From Actinoplanes sp. DH11 (GTDB lineage: Bacteria; Actinomycetota; Actinomycetes; Mycobacteriales; Micromonosporaceae): a DNA stretch of 64,000 nt. This document shows positions 35,903-45,826 of the stretch, in pieces; the first letter of the stretch is position 1; every line of letters begins with the position of its first letter. The notes beneath the pieces are model-generated. The model did not search any database. It was not told the origin of the DNA and worked only from the letters and a program-made list of their open reading frames with translations. Location: NCBI RefSeq assembly GCF_020873875.1, contig NZ_JAHWGU010000008.1, positions 248,001 to 312,000 of the forward strand, read 5' to 3'. The position numbers and the translations under genes are program-made.

Positions 35903-38900
35903 ATGACAAACGGAAACGGTACCGCCGGGAATGCGCTGCTGCAGGTCGGCGGGCTGGTACGCCGAGCGAAGGTGTCACCCGACGGCCGTTCGCTCTATCA
36001 GATCGGTGGCCGGGAGGCGGACGCCTTCTACCGGGACCGATGGTCGTACGACAAGGTCGTCCGGTCGACCCACGGCGTCAACTGCACCGGGTCCTGCTCG
36101 TGGAAGGTGTACGTCCGCGACGGCATCATCACCTGGGAGCAGCAGCAGACCGACTACCCGAGCGTCGGACCCGACAAGCCTGAGTACGAACCCCGAGGCT
36201 GTCCCCGTGGGGCGGCGTTCTCCTGGTACACCTACTCCCCTACCCGGGTGCGTTATCCGTACGCCCGCGGGGTTCTGCTCGACATGTTCCGGGAAGCGAA
36301 GAACCGGCTGAAGGACCCCGTCGCCGCCTGGGCCGACATCCAGAACGACCCGGTGCGCCGCCGGATCTATCAGAAGGCTCGCGGCAAGGGGGGCCTGGTC
36401 CGGGTGAGCTGGGACGAGGCCCTGGAGATGGTCGCGGCCGCGCACGTCCATGCGATCAAGGAATACGGGCCGGACCGGGTGGCCGGGTTCTCGCCGATCC
36501 CGGCGATGTCGATGGTGTCGCACGCGACCGGTGCCCGGTTCATGAGCCTGATCGGCGGCACGATGCTGTCGTTCTACGACTGGTACGCCGACCTGCCTGT
36601 CGCCTCACCGCAGGTGTTCGGTGACCAGACCGACGTGCCCGAGTCCGGTGACTGGTGGGACGCCTCCTACCTGATGATGTGGGGCTCCAACGTGCCGGTG
36701 ACCCGGACGCCGGACGCGCACTGGATGGCCGAAGCCCGCTATCGGGGACAGAAGGTCATCGTGGTCGCCCCGGACTTCGCCGACAACGTGAAATTCGCCG
36801 ACGAGTGGATGCCGGCGCAGCCGGGTACCGACGGCGCCCTGGCGATGGCGATGGGACACGTCATCCTCAAGGAGTTCTTCGTCGACCGGCGCACGCCGCG
36901 GTTCGTCGACTACGTGCGCCAGTACACCGACCTGCCGTACCTGATCACCCTCGAACCGGCGCCGGACGGCGGCTACCGGCCCGGCAAGTTCCTCAGCGCC
37001 GAGAACCTCGGCGAGACAGCCGAGAACGGCGCGTTCAAGCCGGTGCTGTGGGACTCGGCCACCGAAGCGCCCGCCGTCCCACGGGGCTCACTCGGGCACC
37101 GATGGGGTTCCGAAGCAGGTCAATGGAACCTGGACCTGGGCGACCTGGAACCCGCCCTGACCTGCCTGGACAGCGGCGAGCCGGTGGAGGTCGCCCTGCC
37201 CCGCTTCGACGGTGACACCCCCGGCGTGCTGCGCCGCGGCGTGCCCACCCGCACCGTCGCCGGCCGACTGGTGACCACCGTCTACGACCTGATGCTGGCC
37301 CAGTACGGGGTGGCCCGCGACGGGCTACCCGGGCAGTGGCCGGAGGGCTATGACGACGTCGCGTCGCCGTACACACCGGCCTGGCAGGAGCCGATCACCG
37401 GAGTGCCGGCCGCGCAGGTGGCACGGGTGGCCCGGGAGTTCGCCGACAACGCGGAACGTTCCGGTGGCCGATCGATGATCCTGCTCGGCGCCGGCACCAA
37501 CCACTGGTTCCACTCCGATACCACCTACCGGGCGATCCTCGCCCTGGTCACGCTGACCGGCTGCCAGGGCGTCAACGGCGGCGGCTGGGCCCACTACGTC
37601 GGGCAGGAGAAATGCCGTCCGGCCACCGGCTGGCAGCAACTCGCCTCCGCCCTCGACTGGGTGCGGCCACCCCGGCAGATGATCGGCACCGCGTTCTGGT
37701 ACACCCACACCGACCAATGGCGGTACGACACCTACAGCGCCGACACGGTCGCCTCACCCACCGGCGACGGCCTGTTCGCCGGCAAGCACACCATGGACCT
37801 GCTCGCCCAGTCCGTGCGGTCCGGCTGGATGCCGTCGATGCCCACCTTCGACCGGAACCCGCTCGACCTGGCCGACGCCGCCACCGAGTCCGGTGATCCC
37901 GGCGGCTACGTCGCGACCTCGCTGCACGAGAAACGGCTGAAATTCGCCTGCACCGACCCGGACGCGCCGCAGAACTGGCCGCGGGTGCTCACCGTCTGGC
38001 GGGCCAACCTGCTGGGCTCGTCGGCGAAGGGCAACGAGTACTTCCTGCGGCATCTGCTGGGCACCGACAGCAACCTGCGTGCCACCGAGGCGTCACCGTC
38101 GCAGCGGCCCGACGACGTCGCCTGGCCCGAGCAGGCCCCGGAGGGCAAACTCGACCTGCTGCTGAACATGGACTTCCGGATGACGTCGACGACGCTGCTG
38201 TCCGACGTGGTGCTGCCGGCCGCCACCTGGTACGAGAAGCACGACCTGAACACCACCGACATGCACCCCTTCGTGCACGCCTTCACCCCCGCGATCAACC
38301 CGCCGTGGCAGACCCGCACCGACTTCGACACCTTCCACGGCATCGCTCGCAGCTTCTCCACCATGGCGAAAACGCACCTCGGGGTACGCAAGGATCTCGT
38401 CGCGGCGCCGCTGCTGCACGACACGCCCGATGCGATGGCCACCCCGTACGGGCGGGTCCGGGACTGGCAGGCCACCGGAGAGAAACCGGTACCGGGAAAG
38501 ACAATGCCGAAGATCGTGGTGGTCGAACGCGACTACGGCGCGGTCGCCGAAAAACTGGCCGCCCTCGGCCCGCTGCTCGACACCCTCGGCACCACGCTCA
38601 AGGGCTACTCGGTCGACGTCAACCCCGAGATCGAATACCTGCGGCACAAGAACGGCACCGTACGCGGCGGGGTCGCCGACGGCCGGCCGGCGCTCGCGAC
38701 GGACATCAACTGTTGCGAGGCGATTCTGGCGCTGTCCGGCACCACCAACGGCCGGGTCGCCACCGAGGGCTTCCACGACGTGGAGAAACGCACCGGCGTG
38801 AAACTCGCCGACCTGTCCGCCGAACACGAGGGCAAGCAGATCACGTTCGCCGACACACAGTCCCGGCCGGTCCCAGTGATCACCAGCCCGGAATGGTCCG

Positions 38901-39562
38901 GCAGCGAGACCGGCGGCCGCCGCTACTCGCCGTTCACCATCAACGTCGAGCGCCTCAAGCCCTGGCACACCCTGACTGGGCGACAGCACTTCTTCCTCGA
39001 CCACGACTGGATGCACGAGGCCGGCGAAGCACTGCCGATCTTCCGGCCACCGCTCGACATGCACAAACTCTTCGGCGAGCCGCGCCTCGGCCGCAACGGC
39101 GAGCTCGAGATCACCGTGCGGTACCTGACGCCGCATTCGAAGTGGTCCATCCACTCCGAGTATCAGGACAATCTGATCATGCTGACGCTGTCCCGGGGCG
39201 GGCCGACGATCTGGATGAGCGAGCAGGATGCCGCCAAGATCAGCGTGCGGGACAACGACTGGATCGAGGCGGTCAACCGCAACGGTGTCGTGGTCTGCCG
39301 GGCCATCGTCAGCCACAAGATGCCCGAGGGAACCGTGTACATGTACCACGCCCAGGAACGGGTGATCGACGTGCCGAAGGCCGAGGTCAACGGCCGGCGC
39401 GGCGGCATCCACAACTCGCTGACCCGGCTGCTGGTCAAACCGACACACATCATCGGCGGGTACGCGCAGCTGTCGTTCGCGTTCAACTACCTCGGTCCGA
39501 CCGGTAACCAGCGTGACGAGGTCACCGTCATCCGCCGCCGTTCGCAGGATGTGGAGTACTGA
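35903..39562 (+). CDS. narG: Respiratory nitrate reductase alpha subunit
   Basis: A 1219-residue molybdenum bis-MGD catalytic subunit that reduces nitrate to nitrite on the cytoplasmic face of the membrane. The [4Fe-4S] ligand pattern THGVNCTGSCSW lies near residue 55, followed by YEPRGCPRGAAFSWYTYSP. The active-site region SFYDWYADLPVASPQVFGDQ holds the likely Mo-binding Asp. The C-terminal cofactor domain includes NGRRGGIHNSLTRLLVKPTH and ends VIRRRSQDVEY. ATG 35903 has GAGGAGA upstream; earlier in-frame codons are noncoding. Length is normal. It heads narGHJI. Confidence 0.97.
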   Translation: MTNGNGTAGNALLQVGGLVRRAKVSPDGRSLYQIGGREADAFYRDRWSYDKVVRSTHGVNCTGSCSWKVYVRDGIITWEQQQTDYPSVGPDKPEYEPRGCPRGAAFSWYTYSPTRVRYPYARGVLLDMFREAKNRLKDPVAAWADIQNDPVRRRIYQKARGKGGLVRVSWDEALEMVAAAHVHAIKEYGPDRVAGFSPIPAMSMVSHATGARFMSLIGGTMLSFYDWYADLPVASPQVFGDQTDVPESGDWWDASYLMMWGSNVPVTRTPDAHWMAEARYRGQKVIVVAPDFADNVKFADEWMPAQPGTDGALAMAMGHVILKEFFVDRRTPRFVDYVRQYTDLPYLITLEPAPDGGYRPGKFLSAENLGETAENGAFKPVLWDSATEAPAVPRGSLGHRWGSEAGQWNLDLGDLEPALTCLDSGEPVEVALPRFDGDTPGVLRRGVPTRTVAGRLVTTVYDLMLAQYGVARDGLPGQWPEGYDDVASPYTPAWQEPITGVPAAQVARVAREFADNAERSGGRSMILLGAGTNHWFHSDTTYRAILALVTLTGCQGVNGGGWAHYVGQEKCRPATGWQQLASALDWVRPPRQMIGTAFWYTHTDQWRYDTYSADTVASPTGDGLFAGKHTMDLLAQSVRSGWMPSMPTFDRNPLDLADAATESGDPGGYVATSLHEKRLKFACTDPDAPQNWPRVLTVWRANLLGSSAKGNEYFLRHLLGTDSNLRATEASPSQRPDDVAWPEQAPEGKLDLLLNMDFRMTSTTLLSDVVLPAATWYEKHDLNTTDMHPFVHAFTPAINPPWQTRTDFDTFHGIARSFSTMAKTHLGVRKDLVAAPLLHDTPDAMATPYGRVRDWQATGEKPVPGKTMPKIVVVERDYGAVAEKLAALGPLLDTLGTTLKGYSVDVNPEIEYLRHKNGTVRGGVADGRPALATDINCCEAILALSGTTNGRVATEGFHDVEKRTGVKLADLSAEHEGKQITFADTQSRPVPVITSPEWSGSETGGRRYSPFTINVERLKPWHTLTGRQHFFLDHDWMHEAGEALPIFRPPLDMHKLFGEPRLGRNGELEITVRYLTPHSKWSIHSEYQDNLIMLTLSRGGPTIWMSEQDAAKISVRDNDWIEAVNRNGVVVCRAIVSHKMPEGTVYMYHAQERVIDVPKAEVNGRRGGIHNSLTRLLVKPTHIIGGYAQLSFAFNYLGPTGNQRDEVTVIRRRSQDVEY

Positions 39563-39563
39563 C

Positions 39564-41273
39564 ATGCGTGTGATGGCTCAAGTGGCGATGGTGATGAACC
39601 TCGACAAGTGCATCGGCTGCCACACCTGCTCGGTCACCTGCAAGCAGGCGTGGACCAACCGTTCCGGCGTCGAGTACGTCTGGTTCAACAATGTCGAGTC
39701 CCGGCCGGGGCAGGGCTACCCGCGGACCTATCAGGACCAGGAGAAGTGGCAGGGCGGCTGGGTCCGTACCGCCACCGGCCGGCTCAAGCCGCGTGCCGGC
39801 GGCAGGGTCAAGAAGCTGTTCAGCATCTTCGCCAACCCGAAGATGCCGTCGATGCAGGACTACTACGAGCCGTGGACCTACGACTACGAGCACCTGCTGA
39901 CCGCGCCGGCCGGCAACGACTTCCCGGTGGCGCGCCCGAAAAGCCTGCTGACCGGGCAGGCCACCAAAGTGACCTGGTCGGCGAACTGGGACGACTCGCT
40001 CGGCGGCGGCAACGAGGTTCTCGCCGCCGACCCGATCCTGCAGAAGGTGTCCGACCAGGTTCGGCAGGACTACGAGAAGGCGTTCCTGTTCTTCCTGCCC
40101 CGCATCTGCGAACACTGCCTCAACCCGTCCTGCGCGGCGTCGTGCCCGTCCGGGGCGATCTACAAGCGGGCCGAGGACGGCATCGTCCTGGTCGACCAGG
40201 ACCGGTGCCGGGGCTGGCGGATGTGCGTGACCGGCTGCCCGTACAAGAAGATCTATTTCAACCACCGCACCGGCAAGGCCGAGAAATGCACGTTCTGCTT
40301 CCCGCGCATCGAGATCGGCCAGCCCACCATCTGCTCGGAGACCTGCGTCGGCCGACTGCGTTACATCGGTCTGATGCTCTACGACGCCGACAAGGTCGCC
40401 AAAGCCGCCGCGGTCAAGGACGAGCATGACCTGTACGACGCGCAACGTTCAGTCTTCCTGGATCCGCACGACCCGGCGGTCGCCAGAGCCGCCCTCGCCG
40501 CCGGGATCCCGGAGGACTGGATCGACGCCGCGAAAAGATCCCCGATCTGGGACCTGATCATGAAGTACGAGGTGGCGCTACCGCTGCACCCGGAGTACCG
40601 GACCATGCCGATGGTCTGGTACATCCCGCCGCTGTCCCCGGTCGTCGACGTGCTGCGCGACACCGGCCACGACGGCGAGGACCCGCACAACCTGTTCGGC
40701 GCCGTCGACGCCCTGCGCATCCCGATCGACTACCTCGCCGAGCTGTTCACCGCAGGCGACCCCGAACCTGTCCGCGCCGTGCTCAACCGGCTCGCCGCGA
40801 TGCGCTCCTACCAACGCCGCATCAACCTCGGCGAGAAACCGGACACCTCCATCCCGGCCGCCGTCGGCATGACACCGGAGGAGATGAACGACATGTTCCG
40901 GCTGCTCGCCATCGCCAAGTACGAGCAGCGCTACGTCATCCCCGCCGCGCACGCCGAGGACGCCCACCGTCTCGAACAGCTCGGCACCGAATGTTCCCTG
41001 GAGTACGACGGGGGTCCCGGCATGTACCAGACCGGGCCGTTCGGCGAGGCGTCCGGAACCCCGGTGCCGGTACAGGTGGAGACCTTCCACATGCTGCGTG
41101 AGCGGCAAACCTCCGACGGGTTTACCGACGCGGGCGACGAACCCCGCCGGGTCAACCTGCTCAACTGGGACGGCAACGGCCGACCGGAAGGACTGTTCCC
41201 ACCACCTCGCGACCCCGGCGCCGGTGGCGGCGCCACCGATGGTCCGGGCGTCATCGACGAGGACCGGCCGTGA
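39564..41273 (+). CDS. narH: Respiratory nitrate reductase beta subunit
   Basis: A 569-residue iron-sulfur subunit carrying electrons from NarI to NarG. Four Cys groups are visible: KCIGCHTCSVTCKQAW, CEHCLNPSCAASCPSGAIYK, CRGWRMCVTGCPYKK (Trp replaces one Cys, as usual for the [3Fe-4S] site) and CTFCFPRIEIGQPTICSETC. ATG 39564 is one base after the narG stop. The stop overlaps narJ (GTGA). Somewhat longer than the Escherichia coli form at its Gly-rich C-terminus. Confidence 0.97.
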   Translation: MRVMAQVAMVMNLDKCIGCHTCSVTCKQAWTNRSGVEYVWFNNVESRPGQGYPRTYQDQEKWQGGWVRTATGRLKPRAGGRVKKLFSIFANPKMPSMQDYYEPWTYDYEHLLTAPAGNDFPVARPKSLLTGQATKVTWSANWDDSLGGGNEVLAADPILQKVSDQVRQDYEKAFLFFLPRICEHCLNPSCAASCPSGAIYKRAEDGIVLVDQDRCRGWRMCVTGCPYKKIYFNHRTGKAEKCTFCFPRIEIGQPTICSETCVGRLRYIGLMLYDADKVAKAAAVKDEHDLYDAQRSVFLDPHDPAVARAALAAGIPEDWIDAAKRSPIWDLIMKYEVALPLHPEYRTMPMVWYIPPLSPVVDVLRDTGHDGEDPHNLFGAVDALRIPIDYLAELFTAGDPEPVRAVLNRLAAMRSYQRRINLGEKPDTSIPAAVGMTPEEMNDMFRLLAIAKYEQRYVIPAAHAEDAHRLEQLGTECSLEYDGGPGMYQTGPFGEASGTPVPVQVETFHMLRERQTSDGFTDAGDEPRRVNLLNWDGNGRPEGLFPPPRDPGAGGGATDGPGVIDEDRP

Positions 41274-41887
41274 CCGCCGGCTGGCAACCGGTCGCCGCCC
41301 GCGCCGCGTCGCTGCTGCTGCGCTACCCCGACGACACCGTCAGCGCCGCCCTCCCGGTGATCAGCGACGCCCTTCCCGCTCTGCCCCCCGCGGTCGCTGA
41401 ACCTCTTCACGCCGTGGCCGACTACCGGGCCGGCACGGACATCGGCCGACAGCGGACCACCTACGTGGACCTGTTCGACTTCCGGCGCCGCTGCTGCCTG
41501 CACCTGACCTACTACACCTGCGGCGACACCCGCCGGCGCGGTGAGGCCCTCGCCGACTTCGCCGCCACCTACAAACGCGCCGGCCTCGAGATCGTCGACG
41601 GGGAGCTACCGGACTATCTGCCCGCCGTCCTCGACCTCGCCGCCGAACACGACAGCGGCTGGCAGTTGCTGCGCGACAATCGGATCGGTCTCGATCTCCT
41701 CACCGCTTCCCTGGACAAGGACGGCACGGTGTACCGGCACGCCGTCGACGCGGTCCGCGCCATGCTCCCCCCGCCCGCGCCCGGCGACCTGGCCGCCGCC
41801 GCGCGGCTCGCCCGCACCGGCCCGCCTGCCGAACAGGTCGGCCTCGAACCCTTCGGACTCGCCAACACCAGCGGGGGACGCAGATGA
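41270..41887 (+). CDS. narJ: Nitrate reductase assembly chaperone
   Basis: This 205-residue helical protein is the dedicated chaperone for molybdenum-cofactor insertion into NarG. The stretch TTYVDLFDFRRRCCLHLTYY, then TCGDTRRRGEALADF, matches actinobacterial NarJ, as does LPDYLPAVLDLAA. GTG start overlaps narH; the stop overlaps narI in ATGA. Confidence 0.93.
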   Translation: MTAGWQPVAARAASLLLRYPDDTVSAALPVISDALPALPPAVAEPLHAVADYRAGTDIGRQRTTYVDLFDFRRRCCLHLTYYTCGDTRRRGEALADFAATYKRAGLEIVDGELPDYLPAVLDLAAEHDSGWQLLRDNRIGLDLLTASLDKDGTVYRHAVDAVRAMLPPPAPGDLAAAARLARTGPPAEQVGLEPFGLANTSGGRR

Positions 41888-42642
41888 ACACCACCGACAC
41901 CCTGCTCTGGGTCGTCTACCCGTACCTGTCGATCGTGGTCCTGATCGGTGGAACGATCTGGCGCTACCGCTACGACAAGTTCGGCTGGACCACCCGCTCC
42001 TCCCAGCTCTACGAGACGACCGTGCTGCGCTGGGCCAGCCCGATGTTCCACTTCGGCGTCCTGTTCGTGCTCATCGGCCACATCGGTGGCCTGCTTATCC
42101 CGAAGTCGTGGACCGAGGCAGCCGGGATCACCGAACACGCCTACCACCTGATGGCCGTCTTCGTCGGCACCGTCGCCGGGCTGTGCACCCTGATCGGCAT
42201 GGCACTGCTGATCGCCCGGCGCCGGCTCACCGGCCCGGTCTTCGCCGCCACCACCAAGAACGACAAGGCCATGTACGTCGTCCTCGCCGGCGTCATCGTC
42301 CTCGGCCTGTGGGCGACAGTGAAAGCCAACATTGCCGGCGGCGGCTACGACTACCGCGAAACCGTCTCACCGTGGCTGCGATCGCTGTTCTACTTCCAGC
42401 CCGACGCCCAGCTGATGGCAGCCGTCCCCGCCAGTTTCAAGATTCATGTGATCGCGGCGTTCGCCCTGTTCGCGTTCTGGCCGTTCACCCGCCTCGTCCA
42501 CGCCTTCAGCGCGCCCCTCGGCTACCTGACCCGGCCCTACGTCGTCTACCGCTACCGCGACCCCCGCCCCGGCCTGCGCCCCACCCGCCCCGGATGGGAC
42601 CGGCCCGCCGCGCCCGCCGACCGTCCTCGCCGCACCCGCTGA
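41884..42642 (+). CDS. narI: Nitrate reductase gamma subunit (cytochrome b)
   Basis: A 252-residue membrane protein with five predicted helices that binds two b haems and oxidises menaquinol. Haem-ligand candidates are in MFHFGVLFVLIGHIGGLLIP, EHAYHLMAVFVG and the C-terminal FKIHVIAAFALFAFWPFTRL then VHAFSAP. The soluble tail is Pro/Arg rich. The start overlaps narJ. Confidence 0.95.
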   Translation: MNTTDTLLWVVYPYLSIVVLIGGTIWRYRYDKFGWTTRSSQLYETTVLRWASPMFHFGVLFVLIGHIGGLLIPKSWTEAAGITEHAYHLMAVFVGTVAGLCTLIGMALLIARRRLTGPVFAATTKNDKAMYVVLAGVIVLGLWATVKANIAGGGYDYRETVSPWLRSLFYFQPDAQLMAAVPASFKIHVIAAFALFAFWPFTRLVHAFSAPLGYLTRPYVVYRYRDPRPGLRPTRPGWDRPAAPADRPRRTR

Positions 42643-42664
42643 GCACCTCAAGGAGATGGGACAC

Positions 42665-42997
42665 ATGCAGACGACGTCACTGACCGGCTTGACCGAACAG
42701 CACCTCGCCATCGCCCGGCAGGCGACCAGCGGGCGCAGCGCCCACACCGTGTACGGCGGACACGCCAACACGCTGCGGCAAACCCTCATCGCCCTGGCCG
42801 GCGGACAGAAACTCGACGAACACGAGAACCCCGGTGAAGCCACCCTGCAGGTGCTCCACGGACAAGTACGACTGCTCGCCGGCACCGACGAACACAGCGC
42901 AGCCACCGGCGACCTGCTGACCATCCCCGACGCCCGGCACAGCCTCGAAGCCGTCAACGACAGCGTCATCCTGCTCACCGTCGCCAAGACGGGCTGA
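42665..42997 (+). CDS. Small cupin-domain protein
   Basis: A 110-residue single-cupin protein. The barrel motifs are LDEHENPGEATLQVLHGQVR and TGDLLTIPDARHSLEAVND. ATG 42665 lies nine bases after AAGGAG; an ATG at 42656 directly abuts that site and is unlikely. It follows narI by 22 bases and is probably in the nar operon. Such proteins often bind metals or small ligands; a role in nitrate or nitrite response is possible. Confidence 0.85.
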   Translation: MQTTSLTGLTEQHLAIARQATSGRSAHTVYGGHANTLRQTLIALAGGQKLDEHENPGEATLQVLHGQVRLLAGTDEHSAATGDLLTIPDARHSLEAVNDSVILLTVAKTG

Positions 42998-43096
42998 CCA
43001 GCCACCCCGGTTGCGGAATCGTCCTTTCGCTGCCAAGTACCCGGACGCGTCAATAGCATCCGATCAAGGTGCCATCGCAACGAGAGGACCACAGCT

Positions 43097-45526
43097 GTGA
43101 CCGCCGTTTCGGACAACCGGGTCGCTACCGCCGATCACCAGGAACTCGTGCGGAGACTCGCGGCTCCAGACGATGCCGAGGTAGCCGCCCTCGACGCGTG
43201 GTGGCGGGCGAACAACTACCTGACCGTCGGGCAGATCTATCTGCAGGGCAATCCGTTGTTACGGGAGCCGCTGACCAGTGAGCACATCAAGCCACGTCTA
43301 CTGGGGCACTGGGGTACCAGCCCGGGACTGTCGTTCGTCTACGCCCACGTGTCACGTCTGATCAAGCAGACCGGTCAGCAGGCGATCTACCTGGCCGGCC
43401 CGGGGCACGGCGGTCCCGCGCTCGTCGCCGCGAGCTACCTCGAGGGCACCTATTCCGAGGTGTACCCGAAGGTGAGCCTGGACGAGGACGGCCTTCTGCG
43501 CCTGTTCCGCCAGTTCTCCAGCCCTGGCGGCATCCCGAGCCACGTCTCGGTCACCACGCCCGGTTCGATCCACGAGGGCGGCGAGCTCGGCTACGTGCTG
43601 GTGCACGCCTTCGGCGCGGTGATGGACAACCCGGATCTGCTGACGATCGCGGTGGTCGGTGACGGTGAGGCCGAGACCGGCCCGCTGGAAGGCTCGTGGA
43701 AGGGCATCTCGTTCATCAACCCGGAGCACGACGGCGCCGTCCTGCCGATCCTGCACCTCAACGGCGCCAAGATCGCCGGGCCCACGGTGCTGGCCCGTAA
43801 GGACCCGGCCGAGGTGCGCAAGCTCTTCGAGGGCCACGGGTACGACGTGCTCGAGGTCGAGGGCTCCGACTTGCCGGGCATGCACCACCGTTTCGCGGCC
43901 GTCCTGGCCGAGGCGTGGAACAAGATTCGCAGTATTCAGGAGTCGGCGCGCAACGGCAGCTGGGACGGTCAGCGTCCGCGTTGGCCGTTGATCGTCATGC
44001 GTACGCCCAAGGGCTGGACCGGTCCGGAGAAGATCGACGGGATCACGGTGACCGGCACTTGGCGGTCCCACCAGGTGCCGCTGTCCGGCGTCAAGGGCAA
44101 TGAGGGCCATCTGCGTGAGCTCGAGAAGTGGCTGAGGTCCTACCGCCCGGAGGACCTGTTCGACGCCACCGGCGCGCCGGTCGCCGAAATCAGCGGCCTG
44201 TCCCCCGCCGGTGACCTGCGGATGAGCGCCAGCCCGCACGCCAATGGCGGCCTGCTTACCCGCGACCTCGACATGCCCGACTTCCGGGACTACGTCATCG
44301 ACGTGCCGCAACCCGCACAGGGCCGCGCCGAGTCGACACGCAAGCTGGGCGAGATGATGCGGGACATTTACACGCGTAACCCCGACCGGTTCCGGCTGTT
44401 CTGCCCGGACGAGACGAACAGCAACCGGCTCGGAGCGATCTTCGAGGTCTCCGACCGGGCGTTCATGGAGGGCGTGAACGAGGAGGACGTGAAGCTCAGC
44501 CGCACCGGCCGCGTCATGGAGGTGCTCTCCGAACACAACTGTCACGGCTGGCTGGAGGGCTACAACCTCACCGGGCGGCATGGCATGTTCGCCACGTATG
44601 AGGCGTTCGCCATGGTCAGCGCCTCACAGACAGTCCAGCACGGCAAGTGGCTCCAGGAGGCCTCACATCTGGCGTGGCGGGCCAAGGTGCCGAGCCTGAA
44701 CATCCTGCTCACCTCGACCGCCTGGCGCAACGACCACAATGGCTTCTCCCACCAGGGCCCCGGTCTCATACAGGTGGTGCTCAACCAGCGCGGCAACGTG
44801 GCCCGGGTCTACCTGCCTCCAGACGCCAACACGCTGCTATCGGTCGCCGACCACTGCCTCCGGTCGAGGTCGTACGTCAACCTGATCGTCATCGACAAGC
44901 AGCCGCAGCTGCAATGGCTCGACATGGACCAGGCGATCGAACACTGCGCCCAGGGTGCCGGCATCTGGGAGTGGGCCGGCACCGACGACGGCACCAGCGA
45001 CCCCGACATCGTGCTGGCCTGCGCCGGCGACGTGGTGACCATGGAGACCGTGGCGGCCGCGCAAATCCTCACGAGGAAGCTGCCGCAGCTCAAGGTCCGG
45101 GTGGTCAACGTGGTGAACTTGATGACCCTGCCCCGGCCGAAGGACCATCCGCATGGCATGAGCGAGACGATGTTCCGCGAGCTGTTCACCGACCATGTCG
45201 ACGTCGTCTTCTCGTTCCACGGCTACCCGGGCGCCATCCACCAGCTCGTGCACGGGCGGCCGGATGCCGACCGGTTCCGGGTCCGCGGCTTCATCGAGCA
45301 AGGCACCACCACGACACCGTTCGACATGACGGTCCGCAACCAGGCGTCGCGTTATCACCTGGTCATCGACGCGATCAACAACGCGAAGCGGCTGCCGTCC
45401 GGCGCCACCGAGCTCAAAGCCTGGTGCGAGAAGCAACTGGCCAGGCACGAGAAGTACGTCGTCGAACACCTCGAGGATATGCCCGAGGTCCGGGACTGGT
45501 CGCTGGGCGACTGGGCCGAACATTGA
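43097..45526 (+). CDS. xfp: Xylulose-5-phosphate/fructose-6-phosphate phosphoketolase
   Basis: An 809-residue thiamine-diphosphate enzyme that cleaves xylulose-5-P or fructose-6-P with phosphate to give acetyl phosphate. Hallmarks are NYLTVGQIYLQGNPLL, GHWGTSPGLSFVYAH, GPGHGGPALVAASYLEG, the ThDP site VVGDGEAETGPLEGSWKG, and RHGMFATYEAFAMVSASQ. Length is normal. GTG 43097 follows GAGAGGA. In a low-oxygen region it could supply ATP through acetate kinase without respiration. A strong hairpin follows. Confidence 0.96.
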   Translation: MTAVSDNRVATADHQELVRRLAAPDDAEVAALDAWWRANNYLTVGQIYLQGNPLLREPLTSEHIKPRLLGHWGTSPGLSFVYAHVSRLIKQTGQQAIYLAGPGHGGPALVAASYLEGTYSEVYPKVSLDEDGLLRLFRQFSSPGGIPSHVSVTTPGSIHEGGELGYVLVHAFGAVMDNPDLLTIAVVGDGEAETGPLEGSWKGISFINPEHDGAVLPILHLNGAKIAGPTVLARKDPAEVRKLFEGHGYDVLEVEGSDLPGMHHRFAAVLAEAWNKIRSIQESARNGSWDGQRPRWPLIVMRTPKGWTGPEKIDGITVTGTWRSHQVPLSGVKGNEGHLRELEKWLRSYRPEDLFDATGAPVAEISGLSPAGDLRMSASPHANGGLLTRDLDMPDFRDYVIDVPQPAQGRAESTRKLGEMMRDIYTRNPDRFRLFCPDETNSNRLGAIFEVSDRAFMEGVNEEDVKLSRTGRVMEVLSEHNCHGWLEGYNLTGRHGMFATYEAFAMVSASQTVQHGKWLQEASHLAWRAKVPSLNILLTSTAWRNDHNGFSHQGPGLIQVVLNQRGNVARVYLPPDANTLLSVADHCLRSRSYVNLIVIDKQPQLQWLDMDQAIEHCAQGAGIWEWAGTDDGTSDPDIVLACAGDVVTMETVAAAQILTRKLPQLKVRVVNVVNLMTLPRPKDHPHGMSETMFRELFTDHVDVVFSFHGYPGAIHQLVHGRPDADRFRVRGFIEQGTTTTPFDMTVRNQASRYHLVIDAINNAKRLPSGATELKAWCEKQLARHEKYVVEHLEDMPEVRDWSLGDWAEH

Positions 45527-45539
45527 CGTCTCCTGCCCG

Positions 45540-45570
45540 CAACCCTGCCGACGGTTTGACGGCAGGGTTG
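45540..45570 (+). terminator. Hairpin terminator after phosphoketolase
   Basis: CAACCCTGCCG (45540-45550) and CGGCAGGGTTG (45560-45570) form a perfect 11-bp stem with a 9-base loop, 14 bases past the stop. No T-run follows, as is common in actinomycetes. Confidence 0.8.
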
Positions 45571-45606
45571 CCGCCGGGTCAGCCGCGGTATGGGCACCAG
45601 TCAGAT

Positions 45607-45810
45607 GCGGGTGTGCTACTCGTCGACGAACCCACCAGCGCTCTGGACCACGAACGAGGCGCCACCATCATCGACTTGATCACCCGCCTCACCCACCAGC
45701 AGGCCACTGCCACCGTCCTGGTCACCCACGACCGGACCCACCTCACCGCAGTCGACCAGATCGCCGAGGTCCACGACGGCCGACTCACCCTGCCGGCACT
45801 CACGCAATGA
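45607..45810 (+). pseudogene. ABC transporter ATPase, C-terminal fragment
   Basis: Only the end of an ATPase remains: Walker B VLLVDEPTSALDHERGATII and H-loop ATVLVTHDRTHLTAV, then a short tail. Walker A and signature motifs are absent; upstream sequence is the terminator of xfp. It is a remnant left by deletion or transfer. Confidence 0.75.
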
Positions 45811-45826
45811 GCACGTGGGCCCGCGG